From NCBI GenBank assembly GCA_041987205.1, contig JBHIWX010000007.1:8471-72470 (forward strand): a DNA stretch of 64,000 nt, written 5' to 3'. The position numbers and the translations under genes are program-made. How positions within the stretch are numbered: position 1 is the first letter of the stretch; the number at the start of each line of letters is the position of its first letter. The stretch is from BOKV01 sp041987205 (GTDB lineage: Bacteria; Pseudomonadota; Alphaproteobacteria; Rhizobiales; Rhizobiaceae). Shown one piece after another: positions 8,603 to 18,339 of the stretch. Under the pieces are notes generated by a model, which made no database searches, had not been told where the DNA came from, and saw only the letters and a program-made list of their open reading frames with translations.

Positions 8603-9139
8603 CTATTTCGGCGCGTCGGCGACGGTGGCGCCCGGCGGCAGGACGCGGAACATGAAGGTCGGCACTTCCTCGCCGACACCGAACGGTCCCGGCACCTCAT
8701 GCTTCACCGGCTCGACGCTCTGCAGGAACAGGGCCATGGCCAGCACGTCCTCGTCTGTAAGCTGCGCGATCGCATGATAGGGCATGATCGGCGCCAGCGT
8801 CCGCCCGTCCGGCCGTTCGCCGGTCTTCAGCACGTGAACGATTTCGTCCGTGCTCCAGTTGCCGAGCCCGGTTTCCTTGTCCGGCGTCAGATTGCGGCCG
8901 AGAAAGGCGCCGAGCCCCGGCATCTCGAACGCGACGTCGGAACCGCCGAGATAGCGGTCCATGTCCGGATTGCCGAGGAAATAGCCGGGCGTGTGGCAAT
9001 CGGTGCAGCCGCCCGCAATGATCAGATATTTGCCGCGCGCGATCTGCGCCTCGTCGGCCGAGGCCGTGCCGCCGGTCCATTGCAGACAGATCGTCGCCAG
9101 CGCCGCCATCGACGCTGTGCGTAGGACTTTCGAAATCAT
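8603..9139 (-). CDS. Periplasmic c-type cytochrome
   Basis: A 178-residue secreted monohaem cytochrome c. A signal peptide (about residues 1-28, with AALATICLQWTGGTASA) is followed by the haem-binding CTDCH and, later, IMPYHAIAQLTDEDVLAMALFLQS, where the methionine is the likely sixth haem ligand. The layout resembles cytochrome subunits of alcohol or aldehyde dehydrogenases, but no dehydrogenase subunit is adjacent, so the electron donor is unknown. ATG 9139 has GGGAGGG just upstream; the longer frame to 9235 has no signal-peptide logic. The gene is convergent with the small gene ending at 8593. Confidence 0.85.
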   Translation of the reverse strand: MISKVLRTASMAALATICLQWTGGTASADEAQIARGKYLIIAGGCTDCHTPGYFLGNPDMDRYLGGSDVAFEMPGLGAFLGRNLTPDKETGLGNWSTDEIVHVLKTGERPDGRTLAPIMPYHAIAQLTDEDVLAMALFLQSVEPVKHEVPGPFGVGEEVPTFMFRVLPPGATVADAPK

Positions 9140-9390
9140 CGGTACCCTCCCTTGAAGTGGATTTCCCTGTCGACTCGGGCTGCCCCACATCTTCCCGCAC
9201 CTCGCCATGATCTTCCCCGCCGTGACACTTGGCAAGCGGGATCGGGACCAGATGCGAAGCGCTGCAAGACAGGCCTGATCGGCTGGTTCAGATTGCGTTC
9301 AGGCGCGCGGCGATAGGCATGGCGCAATCGCAGACCGCAATAACGCCTCAATTGGTGCGTGAAACTGCGGCAAGCAGGGAGACGACCACC

Positions 9391-10215
9391 ATGAAATTCG
9401 CCGGAGCAGCCCTTATCGCCTCGCTCGCCGCATGCGCCGGCCTGGCCGCCGCCCTGCCCGCAAGCGCGGAAATGACCGAGCACAAGACCGTGTTCGACGT
9501 AAAGTTCGGCATTCTCACCATTGGCAAGGCGACCTTCGACATCCGCTTCGACGAGAACAATTATGTCCTCGGCGCCTCCGGCAAGACGGAGGGCGTCGCC
9601 GAGATGGTCGCGCCGGGCTCCGGCGAGGTCGAAAGCAAGGGCCGCATCGGCGAAAACGGCGTCATCGCCGAAACGCACGAAGTCGTCTTCCACGACAAGT
9701 CAAAGAACAAGGACAAGAAGCTCGAGATGAGCTTCCGCGACGGCGAGGTCGAAAGCGTCAAGCTCGACCCCGACAAGAAGAAAAAGAAGAAGGGCCGGAA
9801 ATGGGTGCAGATCACGCCGGAGCAATTGCGCTCGGTGATCGATCCGGCCTCCAGCGTGATCGTGCCCGTCGCCTGGGACCGCGCCAACGACCCAAAGGCC
9901 GTCTGCGACCGCGTTCTCAACGTCTATGACGGCGATACGCGCTACGACATCAAGCTCAGATACAAGTCGACCAAGCCCATCAAGACCAAGGGGTATCGCG
10001 GCTACGCCTATGTCTGCTCGCTGCGCTACATCCCGGTCGCCGGCCACAAGAAAAAGCAGAAGAACGTCGAGTACATGAGCAACAACAAGGATATGGAGAT
10101 CTGGCTGGCGCCCATGGCCAAGTCCAATCTCTACACGCCGATCCGCATCGAGGTCCCGACCTGGGTCGGCACCTTCTCCGCCATTCCCGACTATTTCGGC
10201 GTGGTTTCGCACTGA
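9391..10215 (+). CDS. DUF3108 domain-containing periplasmic protein
   Basis: A 274-residue protein. The signal peptide (residues 1-26, MKFAGAALIASLAACAGL to LPASAE) points to the periplasm. The mature part is a DUF3108-type beta-rich domain beginning HKTVFDVKFGILTIGKATFDI. A lysine-rich surface loop (DPDKKKKKKGRKW) lies near residues 127-139. A PIRIEVPTWVGTFSAIP motif precedes the C-terminus. ATG 9391 is preferred because GGGAG lies about 10 bases before it and the signal peptide begins here; upstream in-frame codons do not look coding. The family is common next to rpmB and the helicase in this order. Function is unknown. Confidence 0.8.
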   Translation: MKFAGAALIASLAACAGLAAALPASAEMTEHKTVFDVKFGILTIGKATFDIRFDENNYVLGASGKTEGVAEMVAPGSGEVESKGRIGENGVIAETHEVVFHDKSKNKDKKLEMSFRDGEVESVKLDPDKKKKKKGRKWVQITPEQLRSVIDPASSVIVPVAWDRANDPKAVCDRVLNVYDGDTRYDIKLRYKSTKPIKTKGYRGYAYVCSLRYIPVAGHKKKQKNVEYMSNNKDMEIWLAPMAKSNLYTPIRIEVPTWVGTFSAIPDYFGVVSH

Positions 10216-10337
10216 CGCGAAGCCGCCTGCCGCCAACAATGCTGGAAAGCGGCGGCCAATATCGCTAAATGAGGGGGCGCCGCGCTTCATGCGCGGCACC
10301 AACCCCTTCTGCAAACCGGTTCATCTTCCCCGAAAAC

Positions 10338-13300
10338 ATGGCTTCCAGCGTTTCATCCAGACCGTCTGCTGACGGGCGCGGCGTCCTTGCCGTCCTGGGG
10401 CCCACCAATACGGGCAAGACACACCTCGCCATCGAGCGCATGGTGGCGCATTCGAGCGGCCTGATCGGCCTGCCGCTGCGCCTGCTCGCCCGCGAGGTCT
10501 ATGAACGCGTCGCCGAGAAGGTCGGCGCGGCCAATGTCGCGCTGGTCACCGGCGAGGAGCGCATCAACGCCGACGGCAATGCCCGTTTCACGGTTTCGAC
10601 CGTCGAGGCCATGCCGGACGAGACCGATGTCGCCTTCGTCGCCATCGACGAGGTGCAGCTCGCCGCCGATCCCGAGCGCGGCCATGTCTTCACCGACCGG
10701 CTGATGAATCTGCGCGGACGCGAGGAGACCATGCTGCTGGGCGCGGCAACCGTGCAGCGCGCGCTGCAGGCCCTGCTGCCCGGCATCGACGTCATCACGC
10801 GGCCCCGCATGTCGATGCTCACCTGGGCCGGCCAGAAGAAGATCACCCGCCTGCCGAGCCGAAGCGCCATCGTCGCCTTTTCCGCCGACGAGGTCTACGC
10901 CATTGCCGAGCTGATCCGCCGCCAGCGCGGCGGTGCCGCCGTGGTGCTGGGTTCGCTCAGCCCGCGCACGCGAAACGCCCAGGTCCAGCTCTACCAGTCC
11001 GGCGATGTCGACTTCCTCGTCGCCACCGACGCGATCGGCATGGGCCTCAATCTCGACCTCGACCATGTCGCCTTCGCACAGGACCGCAAGTTCGACGGTT
11101 TCACCCAGCGCCGGCTCACCCCAGCCGAGATGGGCCAGATCGCCGGTCGCGCCGGACGGCACATCCGCAACGGCACTTTCGGCGTCACCGGCCAGGTGCC
11201 GCCCTTCGACGACGAACTGGTCGAGCGCCTGGAGACCCATGAGTTCGATCCGGTCCAGGTGCTGATCTGGCGCAATCGAAACCTGTCCTTTGCCTCGATC
11301 GAGGAACTGCGCGCCTCGCTTGAAGCGCCCTCCGACAGCCGGTTGTTGATGAAATCCTTCCCCGCGCCCGATCTGGTTGCGCTCTCCAATCTGGCGCGCG
11401 ACGAGGAAGTCCGGCAATTGTGCGGTGGCGAGACCGACATACGCCTGTTGTGGGATGTCTGTCAGATACCCGATTACCGCCGGATATCCCCCGGTGAACA
11501 TGCCGGCCTGCTCGGCAATGTATTCGTCGATATCGCCCGTCATGGACATATCGCCGAGGACTGGTTCGCCAGACAGGTTTCGATGACGGATCGAACCGAT
11601 GGCGACATTGATGCGTTGTCTGCCCGGATCGCCCACGTGAGAACGTGGACCTATCTGTCGCACCGGGACGGTTGGCTGGACGATGCAGCACACTGGCAGG
11701 AAGCGACCCGCCAGATCGAGGACAGGCTCTCCGATGCCTTGCATGAGAGCTTGACGAAACGATTCATTGACCGCAGGACAAGCGTCCTGATGAAGCGTCT
11801 CAGGGAAAACGCGATGCTCGAAGCCGAAATCAGCTCCGGAGGCGACGTGGTGGTCGAGGGCCATCATGTCGGTCGCCTGATGGGGTTCAGGTTCACTCCC
11901 GATGCCTCCGCCTCCGGGCCGGAAGCCAAGGCCGCCACCGGGGCAGCCATGAAGGCGCTCGCTGCCGAGATCGACAAACGGGCCGAACGCCTGGGCGCCG
12001 CGCCTAATGGCGACATCGCGCTCGGTTCAGACGCGGTGCTGCGCTGGCTAGGCGAACCCGTCGCCAAGCTCGCCGCCGGCGAGGACATGCTGCGCCCGCG
12101 TGTCATCCTGCTGGCCGACGAGCAGCTGACGGGCGCCCCGCGCGACACCGTCGTCGCCCGCCTCGAGCGCTGGGTCGCGAACAACATCGCCACCCTGCTC
12201 AAGCCGCTGGTCGACCTCGCCGCCGACGAGGCGCTGACCGGCATCGCGCGCGGCCTCGCCTTCCGCCTCGTAGAGGCGCTGGGCACGCTCGACCGCCGCG
12301 ACGTCGCCGCCGATGTCGGATCGCTCGACCAGAACGCGCGCGCCAGCCTGCGCCGCCATGGCGTGCGCTTCGGTGCCTACCACATCTTCATTCCGACGCT
12401 GCTCAAGCCCGCGCCGACCGCGCTGATCGGCCTCCTGTGGGGCCTGCACCGCAACGATACCGACATACCGGGCCTGACCGAACTGCCGGCCATGCTGGCC
12501 GCCGGTCGGACCTCCTTCCCTTCGGAGCCGAACATCGACCGTGAGGTCTACCGGCTCTGCGGCTTCCGCGTGCTCGGACCCAGGGCCGTACGCATCGACA
12601 TCCTGGAGCGCCTGGCCGATCTCATTCGCCCGGCACTCGCCTGGCGCCCGACGTCCGACACGCCGGCGCCCGACGGTGCCGTCGACGGCCGCGCCTTCGT
12701 CGCCACACCGGCCATGCTGTCCATCCTCGGCGCCACGCATGAGGACATGGAGCAGATCCTGAAGGGACTGGGCTATCGCGGCGAGACAAAGCCAGAGGCC
12801 GAAGTGCTCGCCATGCTGCCGAAGGCGGCATCCGGATCATCCGGCGATACGGCTTCGAAGGACACGAGTGAAGCTGCGACAGCCGAGCCGGCCGCCAAAG
12901 CTGGTGAAGACGGTGAAAGCGCGCAGGCGCAGCCCGTCGCGCCGGAAGCTTCGGCCGAACCGGCCGCCGACGCCGCACCCGCGCAGGGGGACACCGAAGA
13001 CACTACGCCACAATCTGCTGACGCGACCGAAACCGCGCAGATGGCAGCAGAACAGCAGGCGACCGAGCCGCAAGCAGATGCTGCCGCACAGGCTGAGCCG
13101 GAGAGCGACACGGAAGCAACCGCCGAGGCCGAGCAGCCGAAAACCATGACGCTCTGGCGACCGGCCCGTCATGGCCGGCGCGACGACCGGCCGAACCGCA
13201 ATGCGTCCGGCCGGCAGCGCCATGGCTCAGCTCAGCAGTCGGGCCAGGCGCCGGACGGACAGGCACGGGACGGCCAGGCACGGGACGGCGGCGATGGTCG

Positions 13301-13496
13301 CCCCGGCAAGCATGGCCAGCGGCACGGACCGAAGAAGGGCCGGGGCAAGGGCAAGCCCTTCGACAACCGTGTCGACGGCAAGTCCGGCAAGCGTCCCGGC
13401 CACCGTCCCGAGAAGCCTAACCGGGTCGCTGATCCGGATTCGCCCTTCGCCAAGCTGGCCCAGTTGAAGGCCGATCTCGAAAAGCGGGATGGCTGA
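10338..13496 (+). CDS. Suv3-like RNA helicase with long disordered tail
   Basis: A 1052-residue helicase-related protein. The Walker A is GPTNTGKT (residues 21-28), the variant typical of the mitochondrial Suv3 helicases. The DEAD-like motif II is DEVQ (near residue 105) and later helicase motifs include ATDAIGMGLNLDLDHV and QIAGRAGRH. A middle region of about 400 residues follows. From about residue 830 the protein becomes alanine/glutamate/glutamine-rich, then after about 940 strongly basic and glycine-rich, ending in a KLAQLKADLEK helix. Suv3 homologues unwind RNA with exonucleases; a role in RNA turnover is inferred. ATG 10338 begins the region resembling homologues. The stop overlaps the next gene by eight bases. 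Confidence 0.88.
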   Translation: MASSVSSRPSADGRGVLAVLGPTNTGKTHLAIERMVAHSSGLIGLPLRLLAREVYERVAEKVGAANVALVTGEERINADGNARFTVSTVEAMPDETDVAFVAIDEVQLAADPERGHVFTDRLMNLRGREETMLLGAATVQRALQALLPGIDVITRPRMSMLTWAGQKKITRLPSRSAIVAFSADEVYAIAELIRRQRGGAAVVLGSLSPRTRNAQVQLYQSGDVDFLVATDAIGMGLNLDLDHVAFAQDRKFDGFTQRRLTPAEMGQIAGRAGRHIRNGTFGVTGQVPPFDDELVERLETHEFDPVQVLIWRNRNLSFASIEELRASLEAPSDSRLLMKSFPAPDLVALSNLARDEEVRQLCGGETDIRLLWDVCQIPDYRRISPGEHAGLLGNVFVDIARHGHIAEDWFARQVSMTDRTDGDIDALSARIAHVRTWTYLSHRDGWLDDAAHWQEATRQIEDRLSDALHESLTKRFIDRRTSVLMKRLRENAMLEAEISSGGDVVVEGHHVGRLMGFRFTPDASASGPEAKAATGAAMKALAAEIDKRAERLGAAPNGDIALGSDAVLRWLGEPVAKLAAGEDMLRPRVILLADEQLTGAPRDTVVARLERWVANNIATLLKPLVDLAADEALTGIARGLAFRLVEALGTLDRRDVAADVGSLDQNARASLRRHGVRFGAYHIFIPTLLKPAPTALIGLLWGLHRNDTDIPGLTELPAMLAAGRTSFPSEPNIDREVYRLCGFRVLGPRAVRIDILERLADLIRPALAWRPTSDTPAPDGAVDGRAFVATPAMLSILGATHEDMEQILKGLGYRGETKPEAEVLAMLPKAASGSSGDTASKDTSEAATAEPAAKAGEDGESAQAQPVAPEASAEPAADAAPAQGDTEDTTPQSADATETAQMAAEQQATEPQADAAAQAEPESDTEATAEAEQPKTMTLWRPARHGRRDDRPNRNASGRQRHGSAQQSGQAPDGQARDGQARDGGDGRPGKHGQRHGPKKGRGKGKPFDNRVDGKSGKRPGHRPEKPNRVADPDSPFAKLAQLKADLEKRDG

Positions 13497-13893
13497 CGCA
13501 CCGGCACCCGGGCAAGGCAGCCAGGTCGCCATGCGGCTCGACAAATGGCTGTGGCACGCACGGGTGACGCGCACGCGAACGCTGGCGAAGAAACTGGTCG
13601 AGGCCGGCAAGGTCCGGCTCAACCGGACCAAGGTCCAGTCCGCCAGCCACAACGTGAAGCTCGGCGACGTACTGACGATTACGCTGCCGCGCGCCGTGCT
13701 CGTCTACGAGATCGCCGGTTTCGCCACACGGCGCGGTCCCTATTCCGAGGCAAGCACGCTCTATGTCGACCGCAGCCCGCCGGTCGAGAAGGCAGGGTCG
13801 GATTCATCCGTGGCGGCGGCGCCGCCCGTTCTGAAGCGCCCGGAAGGCCGCGAACGGCGCAAGGCCCGCCGCCTCGCCGGCAAACCGGAGTAA
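13489..13893 (+). CDS. S4-domain RNA-binding protein (Hsp15-like)
   Basis: A 134-residue protein with an S4 RNA-binding fold at residues 15-60 (MRLDKWLWHARVTRTRTLAKKLVEAGKVRLN). It resembles Hsp15, which rescues stalled 50S subunits carrying peptidyl-tRNA. The C-terminus is basic (RRKARRLAGKPE). The start overlaps the helicase stop by eight bases, so the two are probably translationally coupled, and a joint role in RNA handling is plausible. Whether this protein acts as Hsp15 has to be taken from the family. Confidence 0.85.
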   Translation: MADAPAPGQGSQVAMRLDKWLWHARVTRTRTLAKKLVEAGKVRLNRTKVQSASHNVKLGDVLTITLPRAVLVYEIAGFATRRGPYSEASTLYVDRSPPVEKAGSDSSVAAAPPVLKRPEGRERRKARRLAGKPE

Positions 13894-13995
13894 ACGCTTC
13901 CTCTTGGCGCACCCTGCAGGGGTATTTCGTTCTTGAAGCGCCGATGTAAAAGTTTTACCGAACGGACGCGTTTCGCATCCTCCCCGGAGCCTTGA

Positions 13996-14337
13996 ATGAC
14001 CTATATCGTCGACGACAAGTGCATCAAATGCAAATACATGGATTGCGTTGAAGTATGCCCGGTGGACTGCTTCTACGAGGGTGACAACATGCTCGTCATC
14101 CATCCGGACGAATGCATCGATTGCGGCGTCTGCGAGCCCGAATGCCCGGCCGAGGCAATCAAGCCCGACACCGAGCCCGGCCTCGAGCAATGGCTGAAGA
14201 TCAACGCCGAATATGCCGAGAAATGGCCCAACATCACGGTCAAGCGCGATCCGCCGGCCGATGCCAAGGAATTCGAGGGCGTCGAGGGCAAGTTCGAGAA
14301 GTATTTCTCGCCCGAGCCGGGCGAGGGCGACCAGTAG
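13996..14337 (+). CDS. fdxA: 7Fe ferredoxin FdxA
   Basis: A 113-residue ferredoxin with one 3Fe-4S and one 4Fe-4S cluster. The N-terminal CIKCKYMDCVEVCP and the second set CIDCGVCEPECP supply the cluster cysteines, in the spacing of FdxA. The C-terminal extension (EKWPNITVKRDPPADAKEFE) is also typical of FdxA. It carries electrons in the cytoplasm; the partner enzyme is not evident. It stands between the S4-protein gene and carD, as is usual in the order. Confidence 0.95.
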   Translation: MTYIVDDKCIKCKYMDCVEVCPVDCFYEGDNMLVIHPDECIDCGVCEPECPAEAIKPDTEPGLEQWLKINAEYAEKWPNITVKRDPPADAKEFEGVEGKFEKYFSPEPGEGDQ

Positions 14338-14343
14338 TTGCAG

Positions 14344-14366
14344 CGCCGCGCAACCTCGCGGCGTTT
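14344..14366 (+). terminator. Possible terminator after fdxA
   Basis: CGCCGCG (14344-14350) and CGCGGCG (14357-14363) form a 7-bp stem with a six-base loop, followed by TTT. It starts six bases after the fdxA stop. The T-run is short, so termination may be partial. Confidence 0.5.
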
Positions 14367-14417
14367 ACCCTGTTGCCAGTCGTTCGCGCCTGCATGGTTC
14401 GCACATGCGGGAGGAAA

Positions 14418-14446
14418 TTGATTTTTCCGTAATTTTCCACTATATT
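14418..14446 (+). promoter_or_regulatory. Strong sigma-70-like promoter upstream of carD
   Basis: TTGATT (14418-14423) and TATATT (14441-14446) are 17 bases apart within an unusually AT-rich patch. Transcription would start near 14453, leaving a leader of about 315 bases before the carD ATG. Confidence 0.6.
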
Positions 14447-14767
14447 ATCGCAATGAATGGAATTCGGTCGTCAAGAATGGCGTTTTGGCGACTGCGATCA
14501 GAGGAATATCACCCTCCCGAATTGGTTACGGCGCGTCGACGGCAAGATATCTTGCCGATGGTCTTCGCTTCCCATTTTACGGTCTTTGACCGACGGCCGG
14601 CAGTTCGGATTCTGAATGAACAACAGCGCGCAATGTCCCCGGCATCCTGAACGGAGTCCGGGGCCGGTCGCCTTCCGGCCCAATTACGGGCAATCTGGAT
14701 GGCAGGCATGTGTGCCAAACGGCGAGAGCGCGTCAACGCGGCGGACCAACAGGGAGTACTGTGTACA
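14447..14767 (+). other. Long structured leader between the promoter and carD
   Basis: This 321-base stretch holds no convincing gene. It contains a perfect 18-bp palindrome (14540-14557, CGGCAAGATATCTTGCCG). Two GC-rich hairpins share bases and therefore exclude each other: CCCCGG (14637-14642) with CCGGGG (14658-14663), and GGCCGG (14662-14667) with CCGGCC (14675-14680). A regulatory leader or a small RNA is possible; no known riboswitch class was recognised. Confidence 0.35.
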
Positions 14768-15331
14768 ATGGCAACGGCAAAAAAGACGACGCAGCGTCAC
14801 GGTTTCAAGACCGGTGAGTACATCGTCTATCCGGCGCATGGCGTCGGACAGATCACCGCGATCGAGGAACAGGAAGTGGCCGGCCTCACGCTGGAACTGT
14901 TCGTCATCAATTTCGAGCAGGACAAGCTGACCCTTCGCGTCCCGGTCTCCAAGATCGATTCTGCCGGCATGCGCAAGCTCTCAGAGCCCCAGACCATCGA
15001 CAAGGCGCTCAAGACCGTCTCCGGCCGCGCGCGCATCAAGCGCACCATGTGGAGCCGCCGCGCCCAGGAATACGAGGCGAAGATCAATTCCGGCGACCTG
15101 ATCGCGATCTCGGAAGTGGTCCGCGACCTCTACCGCTCGGAAAATCAGCCCGAGCAGTCCTATTCCGAGCGCCAGCTCTATGAGGCCGCGCTCGACCGCA
15201 TGGCCCGCGAGATTTCGTCGGTAAACAAGATCTCGACCACCGAAGCCGTCGTGCTGGTGGAGAAGTTCCTGGCCAAGGGCCCGCGCCGCGGACCCAAGAA
15301 CGAAGAGGCCGAGCAGGAAGAGGCTGCCTGA
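14768..15331 (+). CDS. carD: CarD/CdnL-family transcription factor
   Basis: A 187-residue CarD-family protein. The N-terminal RNA-polymerase-interacting domain is about residues 14-70 (FKTGEYIVYPAHGVGQITAIEEQEV and LFVINFEQDKLTLRVP). A helical DNA-binding C-terminal domain follows (WSRRAQEYEAKINSGDL, SYSERQLYEAALDRMARE). The family binds the RNA polymerase beta subunit and stabilises open complexes at promoters such as those for rRNA. ATG 14768 has AGGGAG upstream and matches the start of relatives. The last residues are acidic (NEEAEQEEAA). A strong terminator separates it from rpoH2. Confidence 0.92.
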   Translation: MATAKKTTQRHGFKTGEYIVYPAHGVGQITAIEEQEVAGLTLELFVINFEQDKLTLRVPVSKIDSAGMRKLSEPQTIDKALKTVSGRARIKRTMWSRRAQEYEAKINSGDLIAISEVVRDLYRSENQPEQSYSERQLYEAALDRMAREISSVNKISTTEAVVLVEKFLAKGPRRGPKNEEAEQEEAA

Positions 15332-15374
15332 GGCAATCACCTCCCGGCCCGCATCGGGCCCGGATCAAGCTTCG

Positions 15375-15404
15375 AAAAAGGCCCGGCCGACGCCGGGCCT
15401 TTTT
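15375..15404 (+). terminator. Strong intrinsic terminator after carD
   Basis: AAAAAGGCCCGGC (15375-15387) pairs perfectly with GCCGGGCCTTTTT (15392-15404) around a CGAC loop. The flanking A and T runs make it a potential terminator in both directions. Confidence 0.9.
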
Positions 15405-15504
15405 GCGTTTGCGCGAGCGTTCACGTTTTTTTGACGGTGTGTTTTCGTCCCAGGGCGAATTTGTGCCGCCCTCGATGCGTATATGAATCGGAAAGGGGTT
15501 GATC

Positions 15505-16365
<861 letters not shown>

Positions 16366-16508
16366 AACTAATCAATCGCGCCGATGAGCGAACGAAATTC
16401 CCGTTCGCAACGCTGCCGCAGCACGCCCTCCGTGGCAGGGCAGGCTCTGACGACCCGCCAAGGGCAAGCCTGTGAACGGACGGTCAGGCGATGCCTGATC
16501 GAAATCTG

Positions 16509-16610
16509 GTGCGTTTCAGCTTTGGACCGAATCGAAAAGCGCTGCCTCTCGCATACGCTCGAACGCGCATTTCGATGCGTCTGTTTCAGACAAAGCCTGA
16601 AACGCACTAG
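16509..16610. repeat. Palindromic intergenic repeat (RIME/REP-like)
   Basis: Outer arms GTGCGTTTCAGCTTTG (16509-16524) and CAAAGCCTGAAACGCAC (16591-16607) pair with one bulge. Inside them TCGAAAAGCGC and GCGCATTTCGA form a second, near-perfect pair. The right border CCTGAAACGCACTAG (16596-16610) supplies the stop codon of the M48 gene. Nested palindromes of about 100 bases are known as repeats in rhizobial and Brucella genomes. A related border occurs at 46573. Confidence 0.6.
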
Positions 16611-18094
16611 CTGTCGGAGACGATCTTGACCCGGCTTCCCGGCTCCGGCAATTCGCCGGGGCCGAGCCCGTTGAGCAGGCGCAGCAACTGCAGCGGTTCA
16701 TCCGTGCCCTTCATCCGGCCGGCGAGCTGTCCCAGGCTCTCGCCCGGCGCCACCGTCACGATCTTCAGCCGCAGCGGCGCCAGCGCCTTGCGTTCGTCGT
16801 CCGTCAACTGACGGAACGTGTCGGTGATCGAGTCTGAGACGGATGCGATCATCGCCTGCCCGGCCGGCGCGGCGGTGATGAAGCGGTAGACCTGGTTGCC
16901 GATGCGGATCACCTTGATGCGGAAATCCCAGCCTTCGGCCTGTGCGTCGGCGGCAGCCACCGGCAGGCCCGTCGCGGTCTCGCCAATGGCGATCGTGTCC
17001 TCGCGCAGCCCGTTGACCCAGCCGCTCTTGAGATAGCTTTCCAGCCCCTGCCAGCGATTGAGCACGGCCGCGTCGAACCGCGTCGCTGCCTCGCCCGGCC
17101 CGGTCACGATGATCGCCTTGGGCTGGTTGTCGATGCGCGTGCCCTCGGGCACGGTGAAGGTGATGCCGAGCCCCGAATGCGAGAAGACGCGCCCGCGCAC
17201 ATAGCCCTCGTCGGCCGTGTCGCCATAGAGCAGCCCGTCGATACCGGTGAGATAGCGTCCGCGCTCGCGCTCGCCGACGCCGGGCGCGCCGAAGAACCTT
17301 GCATGGCGCTGCGCCAGCGTGATGCGCTGCGGCGTGGTGGGATGGTTCGACAGGAAGGTGAAATCGTCCTCAAGCGCCGCCTTGCCGCTCTTGAAAGCCT
17401 GGTAGGCCTGCATCGTCTCAAGGAATCGCGCGGCGGCGAACGGATCGAAGCCCGCCCGGCCAATCATGCGGATGCCGATGGCGTCGGCCTGCAATTCCTG
17501 CTCGCGCGAGAAATCCGAAAGCTTGAGCTGGTTGGCGGCAAGCGCGACACGCGCCGCGACGGAATCGCCCAGCACCTCGTGCACGACATCCTCGCCGATC
17601 TGCACCGAGCTCATCTTCTCCTGGCGCAGGATCGCGTGGTTGGCCACGACATGGCCCATCTCGTGGGCAATGACCGCCGCGATCTCGGACGAATCATTGG
17701 CGAGTGCCAGAAGCCCGCGCGTGACATAGAGAAACCCGCCCGGCAGCGCGAAGGCGTTTACTTTGGGCGTGTCGAGGATTGTGACCTTGTAGACGCGCGA
17801 GGGATCTTCCGACACCGAGATCAGCCGGCCGACCACCAGCGCCAGCGCCTTTTCCGCCTCCTCGTTGCGGTATTCGCCGCCATATTTGGCGAGCACCAGC
17901 GGATGTTCGCGCGCCCCTATCGCCTCCTGCGGGTCGTCCGGACGCACGAAACTGGAAGCGAGGCTCGCCTCTCCCTTGACGTCCTGCAGCGCCGACAGCA
18001 CGCAGCCCTGCAGCAGCGCGGCCGCGGCGAGCGCCATCACCCCGCGCGCCAATGGACCGCGCGCCGAGGGACCGCGCACAGGCGAGTCGCGCAC
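16607..18094 (-). CDS. M48-family metalloprotease, probable lipoprotein
   Basis: About 495 residues. Near the N-terminus GVMALAAAALLQGC contains a lipobox (LLQGC), so the mature protein is probably a periplasm-facing lipoprotein. The zinc-protease motif HEMGH is at about residues 144-148, and the third ligand lies in SREQELQADAIG. A C-terminal LysM-like segment (KIVTVAPGESLGQLAGRMKG) suggests peptidoglycan contact. Relatives such as BepA/YfgC act in outer-membrane protein quality control. The start is uncertain: GTG 18094 gives an arginine-rich n-region; GTG 18079 and ATG 18037 are in frame. The stop codon lies in a repeat border. Confidence 0.85.
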   Translation of the reverse strand: MRDSPVRGPSARGPLARGVMALAAAALLQGCVLSALQDVKGEASLASSFVRPDDPQEAIGAREHPLVLAKYGGEYRNEEAEKALALVVGRLISVSEDPSRVYKVTILDTPKVNAFALPGGFLYVTRGLLALANDSSEIAAVIAHEMGHVVANHAILRQEKMSSVQIGEDVVHEVLGDSVAARVALAANQLKLSDFSREQELQADAIGIRMIGRAGFDPFAAARFLETMQAYQAFKSGKAALEDDFTFLSNHPTTPQRITLAQRHARFFGAPGVGERERGRYLTGIDGLLYGDTADEGYVRGRVFSHSGLGITFTVPEGTRIDNQPKAIIVTGPGEAATRFDAAVLNRWQGLESYLKSGWVNGLREDTIAIGETATGLPVAAADAQAEGWDFRIKVIRIGNQVYRFITAAPAGQAMIASVSDSITDTFRQLTDDERKALAPLRLKIVTVAPGESLGQLAGRMKGTDEPLQLLRLLNGLGPGELPEPGSRVKIVSDS

Positions 18095-18314
18095 ATGGCG
18101 ACGCGGCGGCGCGGTACGGTTGCTTCCCGTGATCAGTATGGACGTGTCAGGCAAGGGCGTAAGAATCCAGAAATTCCGATGACCGGCGGCCCAGCGCGCA
18201 AACCGGTATCCTGCTTCGCCTGTTACCAGATTTTTCTGCCAAAAATAAGATGCACGTGGGCGATCCCGGCGAAAATCACCGGGCCGTGCGGCTTCCTGAT
18301 TGTTGGATGACGAC

Positions 18315-18333
18315 CGGCGGGCAGTGCCCGCCG
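18315..18333 (-). terminator. Hairpin after ugd, possible terminator
   Basis: CGGCGGGC (18315-18322) and GCCCGCCG (18326-18333) form an 8-bp stem with a three-base loop, beginning seven bases after the ugd stop on the minus strand. There is no T-run, so it may only protect the 3' end. Confidence 0.35.
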
Positions 18334-18339
18334 TGCCGC

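Noticed and set aside
10353..11867. 504-codon open frame on the minus strand inside the helicase gene
   Set aside because: Antisense to a well-supported helicase; its open state follows from high third-position GC. No recognisable domain.
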